A DNA stretch of 64,000 bases from Pedobacter antarcticus (GTDB lineage Bacteria > Bacteroidota > Bacteroidia > Sphingobacteriales > Sphingobacteriaceae). Within the stretch, counting starts at the first letter, position 1. Each line of letters begins with the position of its first letter. This document shows, one piece after another, positions 26,908-36,300 of this stretch. The DNA is taken from positions 90,965 to 154,964 of the forward strand of contig NZ_FONS01000009.1 of assembly GCF_900112985.1 (NCBI RefSeq), given 5' to 3'. Below the pieces are notes generated by a model. It worked only from the letters and a program-made list of their open reading frames with translations, had not been told where the DNA came from and ran no database searches. A program made the translations under genes and the position numbers.

Positions 26908-27132
26908 ATGGAAAATAAACAATTTCAATTTAAGACCAACATTAATTGTGGTGGGTGTTTAGCATCTGTAAAGCCACATTTGGATAATGCCGATGGCATC
27001 TGCCATTGGGAGGTTGATACTAATGATAAGAATAAGGTGCTAACTGTGAAGTCAGAGGGCATTACTGAGCAAGAGGTAATATCAACCGTACAAAAGGCAG
27101 GCTTTAAAATAGAAGTTCTGCCTACAGAATAG
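26908..27132 (+). CDS. CopZ-like copper chaperone
   Basis: A 74-residue single HMA domain with C14-x2-C17 (INCGGCL) and no signal peptide, so cytoplasmic. It would hand Cu(I) to CopA, encoded 99 bp upstream. The middle is acidic and lacks the usual Met before the Cys pair (Asn-Ile-Asn instead of GMT). It is followed by a terminator. Confidence 0.85.
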   Translation: MENKQFQFKTNINCGGCLASVKPHLDNADGICHWEVDTNDKNKVLTVKSEGITEQEVISTVQKAGFKIEVLPTE

Positions 27133-27146
27133 CTTTTATTGATATA

Positions 27147-27200
27147 CCTATTTGATTATTTTTGCAAATTTTAATGTAAAATAATCAAATAGGTTTTTAT
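27147..27200 (+). terminator. Terminator after the copper chaperone gene
   Basis: A perfect 16-bp inverted repeat (27147-27162 with 27178-27193) with a 15-nt loop is followed by TTTTT, 14 bp after the chaperone stop. A TATTTTTG string partly in the loop resembles a -7 box, but the hairpin and T-run favour termination. Confidence 0.75.
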
Positions 27201-27251
27201 ATGTGTGAAAATTATATCAATTGAAAAAAATAATTTCATACTTTTGAAGAG

Positions 27252-27635
27252 TTGAAAAATTTGAATATACATATCGGCATAGTCATACTTTTTTGTTTGG
27301 GCTTCCTTTTGATGCCCAATCAAAGTTATGCGTGTTCAAAAAAATCAACAAAAACTGAACAATCTTCATGTTCTAAAAAGAAAGCTTTAAAAGCCCAAGA
27401 TTGCTGTAAGACCAAATCCTGTAAAAAAAGTAAGGAAGATAAAGGACATTGTAGTGGTAATTGTAAAGATAAAACCTGTACAAATAATGCCCCATCACCC
27501 TCTATCGCTATAATCTCACATTTAGAGATCAATAGAGACTATTTTGCAGAAATAAAAAAGCAAAAGTTTGGTTTCAAACAAATTCATTATTCTTCGGGAT
27601 ACTTTTCCATTTGGCAACCGCCTAAAATAAGCTAA
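27252..27635 (+). CDS. Cys/Lys-rich small exported protein
   Basis: A 127-residue protein starting at TTG (no ATG fits; a stop lies at 27231). Residues 1-27 form a signal peptide (..NQSYA|C). Residues 28-80 are extremely Lys- and Cys-rich with about ten Cys (CC, C-x3-C, C-x4-C spacing). The C-terminus ends YFSIWQPPKIS, similar to the WHPPQLV end of the 12452 protein. A periplasmic copper-binding role is inferred from Cys content and location. Confidence 0.65.
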   Translation: MKNLNIHIGIVILFCLGFLLMPNQSYACSKKSTKTEQSSCSKKKALKAQDCCKTKSCKKSKEDKGHCSGNCKDKTCTNNAPSPSIAIISHLEINRDYFAEIKKQKFGFKQIHYSSGYFSIWQPPKIS

Positions 27636-27774
27636 TACCATTGGCATGATAGCCATAAGTGTGCTTTATCAAAATCTGTTCAGGTTTTTGTAAATCCCTT
27701 ATTTATATAATTTACTAAGAAATTTCAAACAGAAATAGGTTTTTATTATTCCCATTTCTCAAAATGTAATTATT

Positions 27775-28656
27775 ATGAAATCATTATCAAAAATAGTGAT
27801 GGTAATCGCTGTATTACTATCCTCAATAAATGCTTTCGCACAAATCAAGAATGCGAAAACTGAAATCGTAAAGATTTATGGCAATTGTGATCTTTGCAAA
27901 ACCACCATAGAAAAAGCAGGTAACTTAAAAAAAGTAGCCAATGTGGAGTGGAACGAAGATACCAAAATGGCTACACTCACCTACGACGGCAACAAAACAA
28001 ATCAAGATGAAATCCTGAAACGTATCGCTTTGGCTGGTTATGACAGCGATAAATTCCGTGCGCCGGATGACGTATATGCTAAACTTGCCGGATGTTGCCA
28101 GTACGATAGACCTATAAAGACGGCTACCAAAAACAAAGAAGCAGGAATGAACATGAGTGCCGGGCATGGCAATCACAACCATAGCGAAATGACAACATCC
28201 GCTAACAAAGAAGCAAGCCCAGACCAATCACAGTTAAAAGCTGTATTTGCCAACTACTTTTCAGTGAAAGATGCTTTGATAAAAACTGATGCATCCATCA
28301 CGTCTGCCAAAGCCACTGAACTGGCTGCATCCATTAAGGCTGTAGATATGAATAAACTATCGGCAGAAGAGCATATAGTTTGGATGAAAGTAATGCAAAA
28401 CCTAATAACCACTGCGGAAAGCATTGCAAAATCAAAAGATGTTGTAAAACAACGGGGTGCATTTGCAGCACTTTCGGAAGGCATCTACACACTTGCTAAA
28501 GTTTCCAAGCAGGATACTCCTGTTTATTACCAGCATTGTCCTATGTACAATGGAGGTAAGGGTGCAAATTGGCTAAGCAAAGAGAATGAGGTGAAAAATC
28601 CGTATTACGGCTCACAGATGCTTACCTGCGGCAGTACAGTTGAAACTATTAAATAA
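27775..28656 (+). CDS. Periplasmic HMA-DUF3347 copper-binding protein
   Basis: A 293-residue exported protein with signal peptide 1-22. An HMA domain with C38-x2-C41 (GNCDLC) follows (about 28-95). Then come a CC site, a His/Met/Asn-rich linker (MNMSAGHGNHNHSEM, about 127-141), and a DUF3347 domain (about 158-285). The domain ends with HCPMYN...NPYYGSQMLTCG, a His/Cys/Met metal site shared with the lipoprotein at 31114. It probably buffers periplasmic copper for the pump or oxidase (inference). Confidence 0.8.
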   Translation: MKSLSKIVMVIAVLLSSINAFAQIKNAKTEIVKIYGNCDLCKTTIEKAGNLKKVANVEWNEDTKMATLTYDGNKTNQDEILKRIALAGYDSDKFRAPDDVYAKLAGCCQYDRPIKTATKNKEAGMNMSAGHGNHNHSEMTTSANKEASPDQSQLKAVFANYFSVKDALIKTDASITSAKATELAASIKAVDMNKLSAEEHIVWMKVMQNLITTAESIAKSKDVVKQRGAFAALSEGIYTLAKVSKQDTPVYYQHCPMYNGGKGANWLSKENEVKNPYYGSQMLTCGSTVETIK

Positions 28657-28669
28657 CAGTTTTAAAGAT

Positions 28670-28975
28670 ATGGTACAGTATAATGACATGGTTCAGGCTC
28701 TCAAAGACCTTGAACAACGTGGTTACAGTATAGATTTTAGTCTGTTACCGGACTGCCTGTATTGTGCATCAAGTAACCTGAAACTAAAACCAGAGGACTT
28801 TACTGTTATGGAAACACATAGGTTTGAAAGCCTTGATAGCAGTCCAGATAACAATTCCGTGATTTATGCCATCTCATCCAATGATGGTAAGAATAAAGGG
28901 GTACTTGTTGATGCCTATGGTACCTATGCAGAGGAAATGACCTATGAGATGGCAAAAAGATTGAGTTCAACATAA
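28670..28975 (+). CDS. Small conserved protein (so-called PRPP synthetase-like)
   Basis: A 101-residue protein of a family widespread in Bacteroidota and often labelled phosphoribosylpyrophosphate synthetase. The size and lack of a PRPP-binding motif make that name unsupported. Features are MVQALKDLEQRGYSIDF, then C-x2-C (CLYCASS) and a C-terminal GVLVDAYGTY. I chose the ATG at 28670, since the earlier TTG overlaps the previous gene. Cytoplasmic. The Cys pair and its place between copper genes suggest metal handling, unproven. Confidence 0.7.
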   Translation: MVQYNDMVQALKDLEQRGYSIDFSLLPDCLYCASSNLKLKPEDFTVMETHRFESLDSSPDNNSVIYAISSNDGKNKGVLVDAYGTYAEEMTYEMAKRLSST

Positions 28976-28993
28976 CTTTTAAAACTTCTTGTT

Positions 28994-31108
28994 ATGAAAA
29001 AATACACATGCCCAATGCACCCACAGGTGCTAAAAGACGAACCTGGAAAATGCCCGCTATGTGGCATGACATTGGTTCCCATTGGAGGAGGGCCGGCTAC
29101 TAATGGACACACATCCCGACATTCGGGACATTCTCCGCATGACTATGGTAACGAAAACTTTAACAAGCATGAGGGACATCATACAGGAGATTTCCTTTCA
29201 CGCTTTTGGATAAGTCTTGTGATCACCATTCCTATCCTTTTGCTATCGCACATGATACAGCAATGGTTGGGGTTCAATATTACTTTCCCTGGTGACAAAT
29301 ATGTGCTGCTGGCTTTGGGCACGGTGATTTATATCTATGGTGGCTTACCATTCTTAAAGGGAATGATCGGAGAGATGAAAGCTAAAGCCATAGGAATGAT
29401 GACACTTGTTGCCATTGCAATATCTGTGGCTTATATCTATTCGGTTGCCGTTGTTTTCGGCTTGCAGGGCATGGATTTCTTCTGGGAACTGGCAACACTT
29501 ATTGACATCATGCTGTTAGGGCATTGGTTGGAAATGCGCTCCCAAATGGCTGCATCACGGGCATTACAATCATTGGTTGCTTTGCTGCCTAATGATGTTA
29601 CCGTAGAACGAAACGGAGAAGCAGTAAAGATAAAACTTGAAGACCTGCAAAATGGTGAAACGGTAATCATAAAACCGGGAGAAAAAATTCCTGCCGATGG
29701 ATCGGTACTGGAGGGACATTCGTATATGAACGAAAGTATGCTAACCGGAGAAAGTGTTCCAGTAAAAAAGGAAAAGGACGATAAGGTAATTGCGGGTTCC
29801 ATCAATGGAGATGGAGCATTGAAAGTGCAGGTAACGGCAGTTGGAAAGGACAGCTATCTGAACAGGGTAATCAATCTAGTGCAGGAAGCTCAGGCTACCA
29901 AATCCAATACTCAGAACCTTGCGGATAAAGTTGCGAAATGGCTCACTTTCATTGCTATTGCAGTAGGCATAGCCACATTTGTTTATTGGTTTGCCAATAG
30001 TGGAGATATTGCCTTTGCACTTGAAAGAATGGTGACAGTGATGGTAACAGCCTGCCCGCACGCATTGGGCGTAGCAATCCCGTTGGTAGTTGCCATTTCC
30101 ACAACGCTTTCTGCAACCAATGGTCTGCTTATCCGCAACCGAACAGCGTTTGAAACAACCCGAAAACTCTCTACAGTCATTTTTGATAAGACAGGAACGC
30201 TCACTAAAGGCTCACATGCTGTAGAAAAGGTCATTCCATTAACAGAGGAATATAATGCCGATGAGGTTATCCAGTACGCTGCCGCAGTACAGCAAAATTC
30301 AGAACACCACATTGCAAAAGGCATCATGGCTACGTTGAAAGAAAAGAGCCTCAACTTATGGAAATCTCAAAACTTCAGCTATATGCAGGGCATAGGTGTA
30401 AAAGGTGTTGTAAACGGTAAAAATGTCGTAGCTGGCGGTCCGAATTATTTCACCGAAAACCACCTTCAAATGCCAGAAGTTCCAGCCGAAATCAATCAGG
30501 AAGCCGAAACGGTAAACTTCGTTCTCATTGATGATCAGGTAATCGGCATCATTACGTTGGCAGATAGCATCCGTGAGGGTTCGGCACAAGCGATTGATGA
30601 GCTCAAAAAAATGGGTATTAAGTCCTTTCTCCTCACCGGGGATAACGACAAGATTGCTGCTGCGGTAGCAGAGAAATTAGGAATGGACGGATATTTAGCC
30701 AATGTGCTTCCACACAACAAGCAAGAAAAAGTAAAAGAGTTTCAAGATAAAGGCGAAGTCGTGGCAATGACAGGTGATGGTGTGAACGATGCACCGGCAC
30801 TGGCACAGGCAGACGTCGGTATTGCCGTTGGTTCTGGTACGGACGTTGCTGCCGAAACAGCGGATATCATATTGGTAGACAGCGATCCGAGGGACGTGGT
30901 CAAATTGATCGACTTCGGCAAACTTACCTATAAAAAAATGGTACAGAACCTGATATGGGCGGTTGGCTACAACGTAGTGGCAATACCGCTTGCAGCAGGC
31001 GTACTCTATCCAAATTTTATTCTAAGTCCTGCCATGGGCGCTGTACTGATGAGTGTAAGTACCATTGTAGTGGCTATTAACGCAAGTTTTTTAAAAATCA
31101 AAAAATAA
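28994..31108 (+). CDS. copB: CopB-type (CPH) copper P1B ATPase
   Basis: A 704-residue ATPase with an N-terminal heavy-metal-binding domain (CPMHPQVLKDEPGKCPLCGM, residues 5-24) and a His-rich stretch (about 36-65). The membrane motif is C354-P-H356, the mark of the CopB subgroup, which is linked to Cu export. The phosphorylated residue is D398 (DKTGT), and GDGVND follows near 593-598. With CopA (CPC) it gives the element two copper ATPases of different type. It starts 18 bp after the previous gene and looks intact. Confidence 0.9.
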   Translation: MKKYTCPMHPQVLKDEPGKCPLCGMTLVPIGGGPATNGHTSRHSGHSPHDYGNENFNKHEGHHTGDFLSRFWISLVITIPILLLSHMIQQWLGFNITFPGDKYVLLALGTVIYIYGGLPFLKGMIGEMKAKAIGMMTLVAIAISVAYIYSVAVVFGLQGMDFFWELATLIDIMLLGHWLEMRSQMAASRALQSLVALLPNDVTVERNGEAVKIKLEDLQNGETVIIKPGEKIPADGSVLEGHSYMNESMLTGESVPVKKEKDDKVIAGSINGDGALKVQVTAVGKDSYLNRVINLVQEAQATKSNTQNLADKVAKWLTFIAIAVGIATFVYWFANSGDIAFALERMVTVMVTACPHALGVAIPLVVAISTTLSATNGLLIRNRTAFETTRKLSTVIFDKTGTLTKGSHAVEKVIPLTEEYNADEVIQYAAAVQQNSEHHIAKGIMATLKEKSLNLWKSQNFSYMQGIGVKGVVNGKNVVAGGPNYFTENHLQMPEVPAEINQEAETVNFVLIDDQVIGIITLADSIREGSAQAIDELKKMGIKSFLLTGDNDKIAAAVAEKLGMDGYLANVLPHNKQEKVKEFQDKGEVVAMTGDGVNDAPALAQADVGIAVGSGTDVAAETADIILVDSDPRDVVKLIDFGKLTYKKMVQNLIWAVGYNVVAIPLAAGVLYPNFILSPAMGAVLMSVSTIVVAINASFLKIKK

Positions 31109-31113
31109 ATAAA

Positions 31114-31773
31114 ATGAAAAATCTAACATTATCAATTATTGCCGTTACCATGGCATTTATAACAGTATCATGCAATCAGGTGTCGAACAAGAACGAGCAA
31201 TCTTCAAACGATACTTCAGATGTATCACAAGAACAGACAGTTTCCCAACCAAACGGAGGTGATACGATAGCTGCGCCTGGCGTAAGTGAAACACCGAACG
31301 GTCAGCAAACAACAGCAACTGAACAAGAAAAGAAATTTTCTATCGCACCCATCGTTACAGATTATCTTTCATTAAAGAATGCCCTTGTTTCAGACAATGA
31401 CAAAGCTGCAGCCAGTGCAGGAAAAAAACTATTAGCCACTTTGAATAAAGTGGACTTGAAAGCTATTCCTGCCGATAAGCATAAACAGTACATGGAAATA
31501 GCGGACGATGCAAAAGAACATGCGGAACATATCAACGAAAATGTTGGCAACATTCACCACCAACGGGAACACTTAGCAGTACTTGGCGAAGGTTTGAAAG
31601 ATCTGATTGAATTATTTGGGACAACACAAACATTGTATCAAAACCATTGCCCGATGTTCAATGACGGAAAGGGTGCTGTTTGGTTCAGCGAAAACAAGGA
31701 AATCAAAAACCCGTACTATGGCTCCAAAATGATGACATGCGGAAAGGTGGAAAAAACAATCACCGGTAAATAA
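31114..31773 (+). CDS. DUF3347 lipoprotein
   Basis: A 219-residue lipoprotein with lipobox at C20 (ITVSC), a disordered Ser/Gln/Thr-rich linker (20-75) and a DUF3347 domain (about 80-215). The end, HCPMFN...NPYYGSKMMTCG, matches the end of the 27775 protein almost residue for residue. It begins 5 bp after copB, so is cotranscribed. Likely a membrane-anchored periplasmic copper binder. Confidence 0.8.
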   Translation: MKNLTLSIIAVTMAFITVSCNQVSNKNEQSSNDTSDVSQEQTVSQPNGGDTIAAPGVSETPNGQQTTATEQEKKFSIAPIVTDYLSLKNALVSDNDKAAASAGKKLLATLNKVDLKAIPADKHKQYMEIADDAKEHAEHINENVGNIHHQREHLAVLGEGLKDLIELFGTTQTLYQNHCPMFNDGKGAVWFSENKEIKNPYYGSKMMTCGKVEKTITGK

Positions 31774-31853
31774 ATTCTCTGTGCCCTTGCTGTTCCTTCA
31801 TGAAAGCATGGTCTAACAAGGAGAAGCCGAACAACCTCATTCAGCGTTTTTAA

Positions 31854-32330
31854 ATGAAGCAACATGAAACATTTATGTCCCTAAAAAAGAAAATCATATT
31901 GGGGTTGGCTGTTATCCTAATCGGTATACAGTTTTTTCAGCCATTACGTAACCAATCGGACGAAGTGCCCGCAACCCATATCGAAAAGGTATATAGCGTG
32001 CCACAAAACGTAAATGCCATCCTTGCCCAATCATGTTACGACTGCCATAGCAACAACACAAGCTATCCGTGGTACAGTCGCATCCAGCCCGGAGCATGGT
32101 ACTTGGCAGAGCATATCAAAAAAGGCAAAGAGGAACTGAACTTTAGCGAGTTTGGTGAATATTCTGCCCGCAAGCAGCGAAGTAAGTTAAGAGCTATGTC
32201 AGGACAGATCAAGGACGGGGAAATGCCTTTGTCGTCATACACATTAATTCATCGCAATGCAATATTGTCGGAAGAGGATAAGCAGATTTTGATGAAATGG
32301 TTTGGTGCAATGGAAGATAGCATTAAATAA
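31854..32330 (+). CDS. Haem-binding domain protein (Haem_bd)
   Basis: A 158-residue protein with an N-terminal membrane anchor (about residues 12-27) and a C61-x2-C64-H65 haem-attachment motif followed by YPWYSRIQPGAWY, the Haem_bd pattern. It should be a small periplasmic c-type cytochrome, perhaps passing electrons to or from the oxidase encoded 12 bp downstream. Another in-frame ATG at 31875 is possible as start. Confidence 0.8.
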   Translation: MKQHETFMSLKKKIILGLAVILIGIQFFQPLRNQSDEVPATHIEKVYSVPQNVNAILAQSCYDCHSNNTSYPWYSRIQPGAWYLAEHIKKGKEELNFSEFGEYSARKQRSKLRAMSGQIKDGEMPLSSYTLIHRNAILSEEDKQILMKWFGAMEDSIK

Positions 32331-32342
32331 AATTTTTAAATA

Positions 32343-34615
32343 ATGATTAGATACAAAAAAATATCCATAAGAATATTGCAAACAGTACTGATACTGCTTT
32401 GCACACAAACATTATTCGCACAGAAAGTAGTGCGTTACGAATTGTATGTAAAAGACACATTGGTAAACTATGCCGGGAAAGAAAAAAGAGCCATTGCGGT
32501 AAACGGACAAATCCCAATGCCCACGCTTACTTTTACCGAGGGGGATACCGCTGAGATTGTTGTGCACAATCAATTAAAGGAAAGTACATCGTTGCACTGG
32601 CACGGAGTGTTTCTGCCTAATAAAGAAGATGGTGTGCCTTGGCTTACCCAAAAGCCAATAGCACCGGGTACAACCTACACTTACCGTTTCCCTATCATTC
32701 AGCATGGAACTCACTGGTATCATTCCCATTCGGGTTTACAAGAACAGATTGGAATGTATGGTAGTTTTATTATGAAAAAAGAGGTGATGATAAAACATTT
32801 AGAAATGGTATTGATGATCTGCCAACCGTCCCTATTATATTAAGTGAGTGGACAAATCTTAACCCAAATAACATCAACCGTATGTTGCACAACGCAAACG
32901 ATTGGGCTGCTATCAAAAAAGGTGCTACACAATCATATGTTGAAGCGATTAAAGAAGGGAAATTTGGTGTGAAAATAAAGAATGAATGGAAGAGGATGCT
33001 GGCAATGGATGTTAGCGATGTTTATTACGATAAGATACTGATAAATGGAAACCATACCACTGATCTGAAAACAATTGACGGTAAAGAACTAAGAGCAGGC
33101 GACAAAGTTAGATTACGTGTCTCTAATGGCGGAGCTTCTTCGTATTTCTGGTTAAGATATGGCGGAGGGAAAATTACGGTAGTAGCCAATGATGGAAATG
33201 ATGTGGAGCCTGTGGAAGTTGACAGATTAATCATCGCGGTTTCTGAAACTTACGATATTGTAGTAACTATTCCTGAAGATGGCTTGGCTTATGAATTTTT
33301 AGCGACTACTGAGGACAGGACACAATCGGCAAGTTATTTTATTGGTAACGGGGTCAAGCAACTCATTTTTCCACTTCCTAAATTGAAATATTTTGAAGGG
33401 ATGAAGATGATGAACGATATGATGAAAATGAATGGCAATCTGGATGATATGGGTATGAAAATGAGCCTGAACCAAATGGATATGAATGTAGTGATGTATC
33501 CGGAAATTACAGGTGAAGGAGGTAAAAAAATGGATCATAGCCAACATAGCGGGATGAAAATGGACGACAACGCCAATAAGTATAATGCGAATGCTCTGGC
33601 TGACATTAAAACCTTGAATTATGCCATGTTGCAATCGCCGTACAATACCACTCTTCCTAATGATGTCCCAGTAAAAGAATTAAAATTTACGCTTACTGGT
33701 AACATGAACCGATATGTATGGAGTATGGATAATAAAATACTTTCGGAAACGGATAAAATACCTGTAAAAAAAGGAGAAATATTACGGATTACCATATATA
33801 ATAATTCAATGATGCGACATCCAATGCACCTCCACGGATTTGATTTTAGGGTTATTAACGGTAAGGGAGAAAAATCGCCTTTGAAAAATGTATTGGACAT
33901 TATGCCGATGGAAACGGATACTATAGAGTTTTTAGCCAACGAAGAAGGCGATTGGTTTTTCCATTGCCATATTCTTTATCATATGATGGCAGGAATGAAC
34001 AGGGTGTTTGAAGTTGGAGATTACAAAAATCCCTATTTACCCGATAAAGCAAAAGCCTATAAAGAACTGCAAAGGGAAAGCAATATGCCTCACTTTATGA
34101 TTGAAAACGACTTTGCAACGAATGGAAATGACGGTGGAGCGATGTTGCAAAATGCAAGATGGTCATTAGGTACAGAATGGCGTTTAGGATACAACAGTAT
34201 GCACGGCTATGAAGTAGAAACCCATTTTGGAAGGTATATTGGTAAGATGCAATGGTTTATGCCTTTTGTCGGTTTTGATTATCGTTACCGAAAAATGGGA
34301 GAAGACGAGCATGAAAAAAACATATTTGGACAAACCAACAAGAAAGACACACGTAGAGCGGTCAGCTTAGGATTTATGTACACTTTACCTATGTTGGTCA
34401 ATTTTCAGGCAGAAGTTTATCACGACGGTATTGTAAGATTACAGTTAATGCGTGAAGATATTCCTATTTCAAAAAGATTAAGGGGAGGTTTCATGGTCAA
34501 TACCGATTTAGAGTACATGGCAGATTTGAGTTATATCCTTAACAAAAACATGGCTGTTAGAACACACTATGATAGTGATATGGGATGGGGCATTGGCTTA
34601 AGAATGAATTATTAA
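32343..34615 (+). pseudogene. Multicopper oxidase with frameshift (CopA/PcoA-like) plus barrel domain
   Basis: Two reading frames together encode one periplasmic multicopper oxidase. The first (32343-32843) has the signal peptide and copper motifs LHWHGVF and HWYHSHSG, then leaves frame after codon 146 at an A6 run (32775-32780). The rest continues in the -1 frame (AGA GGT GAT..) to 34615, with a Met/His-rich segment (33400-33570) and C-terminal copper motifs HPMHLHGFDF and HCHILYHMM. After about 34050, roughly 180 residues resemble a CopB-like outer-membrane barrel (ends MGWGIGLRMNY). One lost A, a sequencing error or -1 slippage would explain it. Confidence 0.85.
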
Positions 34616-34645
34616 TGAGTAATTAAAAAATGATTAGATTTTCAG

Positions 34646-34685
34646 GGCGGAAAAAAAATCAGACATTCCGCCTTGATTTCTTTTT
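34646..34685 (+). terminator. Terminator after the multicopper oxidase
   Basis: A GC-rich 7-bp stem (34646-34652 with 34666-34672) is followed by a T-rich run ending in TTTTT. Confidence 0.65.
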
Positions 34686-34702
34686 GACATAGCAATTTAA
34701 TT

Positions 34703-35623
34703 ATGATACAACAAAAAATACATCAACACCTGTGGTACATTGCTGCATTTGTGTTTATATTGGCTATGGTAGGCGCAGCTGTTTATTTCAACGACCCCGA
34801 AATCATACTTCCGGAAATGGCTGCAATGGCAGTTGCACTTTGGGTTTGGCAAGAAAAATCCTGGATGCAACGCACCGAAATGATTTTTATTCTACCAAGC
34901 GTAACTGCACTATTAGGTTTCGGAATAAATTTTATAGAGATCGGTTATCTTACAAAACTAATGTTGGTATTAATAGCTATGATGATATTGATGGCCAGTT
35001 TAAAATTTACATTTCCACCGGCTTTGGCAACTGGTTTTTTGCCCATTGTGACCAATGCCACTCATCGGTCGTTTATTTATGCAATTCTCATTGCCAGCTT
35101 AGTATTGATGTTAGTTGTACTTGCTGGCAAACGCAATAAAGATATACCACGAAAAGCGGATTGGGATAGCAAAAGATTATGGGCTTATTTTGTTATTACG
35201 TTATTTTGGATGTTGGTTGCATATAGTACAGATTTGGCACCTATAATCATCATTCCCCCAATAACCGTAGTGGTTTTTGAAACGCTGGGTATGAAAATGT
35301 TTAACCTAAAAATGGCTCTTAAAATTAGTGCTGTATTATGCCTCTCCATCACAATCGCTGTAGCACTCAGAAATTATATAGAAAATTGGGTACTGCTTTC
35401 TACTGTATTGTTTGCAATTATGTATTTGTTATTGGCATTTTTCAAAATAAAAATCCCTGCGGTTTACGCATTTCCATTTTTGATATTTATCCTGCCCGAA
35501 GAAAAGGTCGCATATCTGCCAATAGCGAGTTTAATAGTCTCTGTTTTTTCCTTTGGACTGATCTTGCTTTATCACTACTACTACCCAAAATTGTCAATTT
35601 CAAAAAACTTTAAAATAAAATAA
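34703..35623 (+). CDS. Polytopic membrane protein, HPP-like
   Basis: A 306-residue protein with about nine to ten hydrophobic segments. Two segments carry a Pro-Pro pair in the same setting (FTFPPALATGFLPIV near 107-121 and IIIPPITVVVFETLG near 180-194), like the HPP family's repeated motif; this similarity is by eye. It overlaps the next gene by one base (TAATG). Transport of a copper-stress-related substrate is possible, but nothing in the sequence names one. Confidence 0.6.
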   Translation: MIQQKIHQHLWYIAAFVFILAMVGAAVYFNDPEIILPEMAAMAVALWVWQEKSWMQRTEMIFILPSVTALLGFGINFIEIGYLTKLMLVLIAMMILMASLKFTFPPALATGFLPIVTNATHRSFIYAILIASLVLMLVVLAGKRNKDIPRKADWDSKRLWAYFVITLFWMLVAYSTDLAPIIIIPPITVVVFETLGMKMFNLKMALKISAVLCLSITIAVALRNYIENWVLLSTVLFAIMYLLLAFFKIKIPAVYAFPFLIFILPEEKVAYLPIASLIVSVFSFGLILLYHYYYPKLSISKNFKIK

Positions 35624-36255
35624 TGAATATATTGATCAATATTTTAGCAAATAGCCAGCAATCTTTTATCAATCTGACTAGAATATCTATTTTCATCGTA
35701 ATGGTCTGGATTGGCGGATTGAAAGCTTATCAATATGAAGCTGATGGTATCGTACCATTTGTTATCAACAGCCCTTTTATGAGTTTCTTCTACAATAATG
35801 CAGATAAAACCGTTATAGATAAAACGGGAAAACAAGTAGCAGAACATACGCTGTATAAAAATCCCGAAGGAAAAACTGTACAGAAAAATGTAGATTGGCA
35901 TACCGGTAATGGCACATACTTATTTTCATACGGCTTAGGAACGGTCATTGTTTTGATAGGATTGGCGGTAATACTCGGAATTTGGTTCCCAAAAATAGGT
36001 CTAATAGGTGGCCTGTTGACATTCATAATGTCTATTGTTACCTTATCGTTCCTGATTACCACGCCTGAAGTGTATGTCCCCAATCTAGGTGGAGATTTTC
36101 CGACCCCGCAATATGGGTTTCCATATCTATCAGGTGCAGGGAGGTTGGTGATAAAAGATATTATCATGTTGGGAGCTGGGCTAATTGTTGCTTCTGATAG
36201 TGCAAAAAGAATACTTCAAAGAACCCCAAAATCTTACAATAAATTACCTAAATAA
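35623..36255 (+). CDS. DUF417 (YkgB/RclC-like) membrane protein
   Basis: A 210-residue membrane protein with four main helices and the family's N-terminal part (RISIFIVMVWIGGLKAYQYEADGIVPF). E. coli RclC of this family is tied to reactive-chlorine resistance, and such genes often sit in copper or oxidant clusters. An extra hydrophilic loop (about 65-95) lies between helices 1 and 2. It is translationally coupled to the gene before it. Confidence 0.78.
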   Translation: MNILINILANSQQSFINLTRISIFIVMVWIGGLKAYQYEADGIVPFVINSPFMSFFYNNADKTVIDKTGKQVAEHTLYKNPEGKTVQKNVDWHTGNGTYLFSYGLGTVIVLIGLAVILGIWFPKIGLIGGLLTFIMSIVTLSFLITTPEVYVPNLGGDFPTPQYGFPYLSGAGRLVIKDIIMLGAGLIVASDSAKRILQRTPKSYNKLPK

Positions 36256-36281
36256 TATAAGCTCTACAAAAATAAAGTGTT

Positions 36282-36289
36282 TATCTTTG
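36282..36289 (+). promoter_or_regulatory. Promoter -7 box for the efflux operon
   Basis: TATCTTTG is a perfect match to TAnnTTTG, 11 bp before the ATG at 36301. It likely starts transcription of the small Cys protein and the tripartite pump. Confidence 0.6.
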
Positions 36290-36300
36290 TACTTTAAACT

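Noticed and set aside
27157..27164. TATTTTTG as a promoter
   Set aside because: It lies in a 16-bp hairpin followed by a T-run, better read as a terminator.
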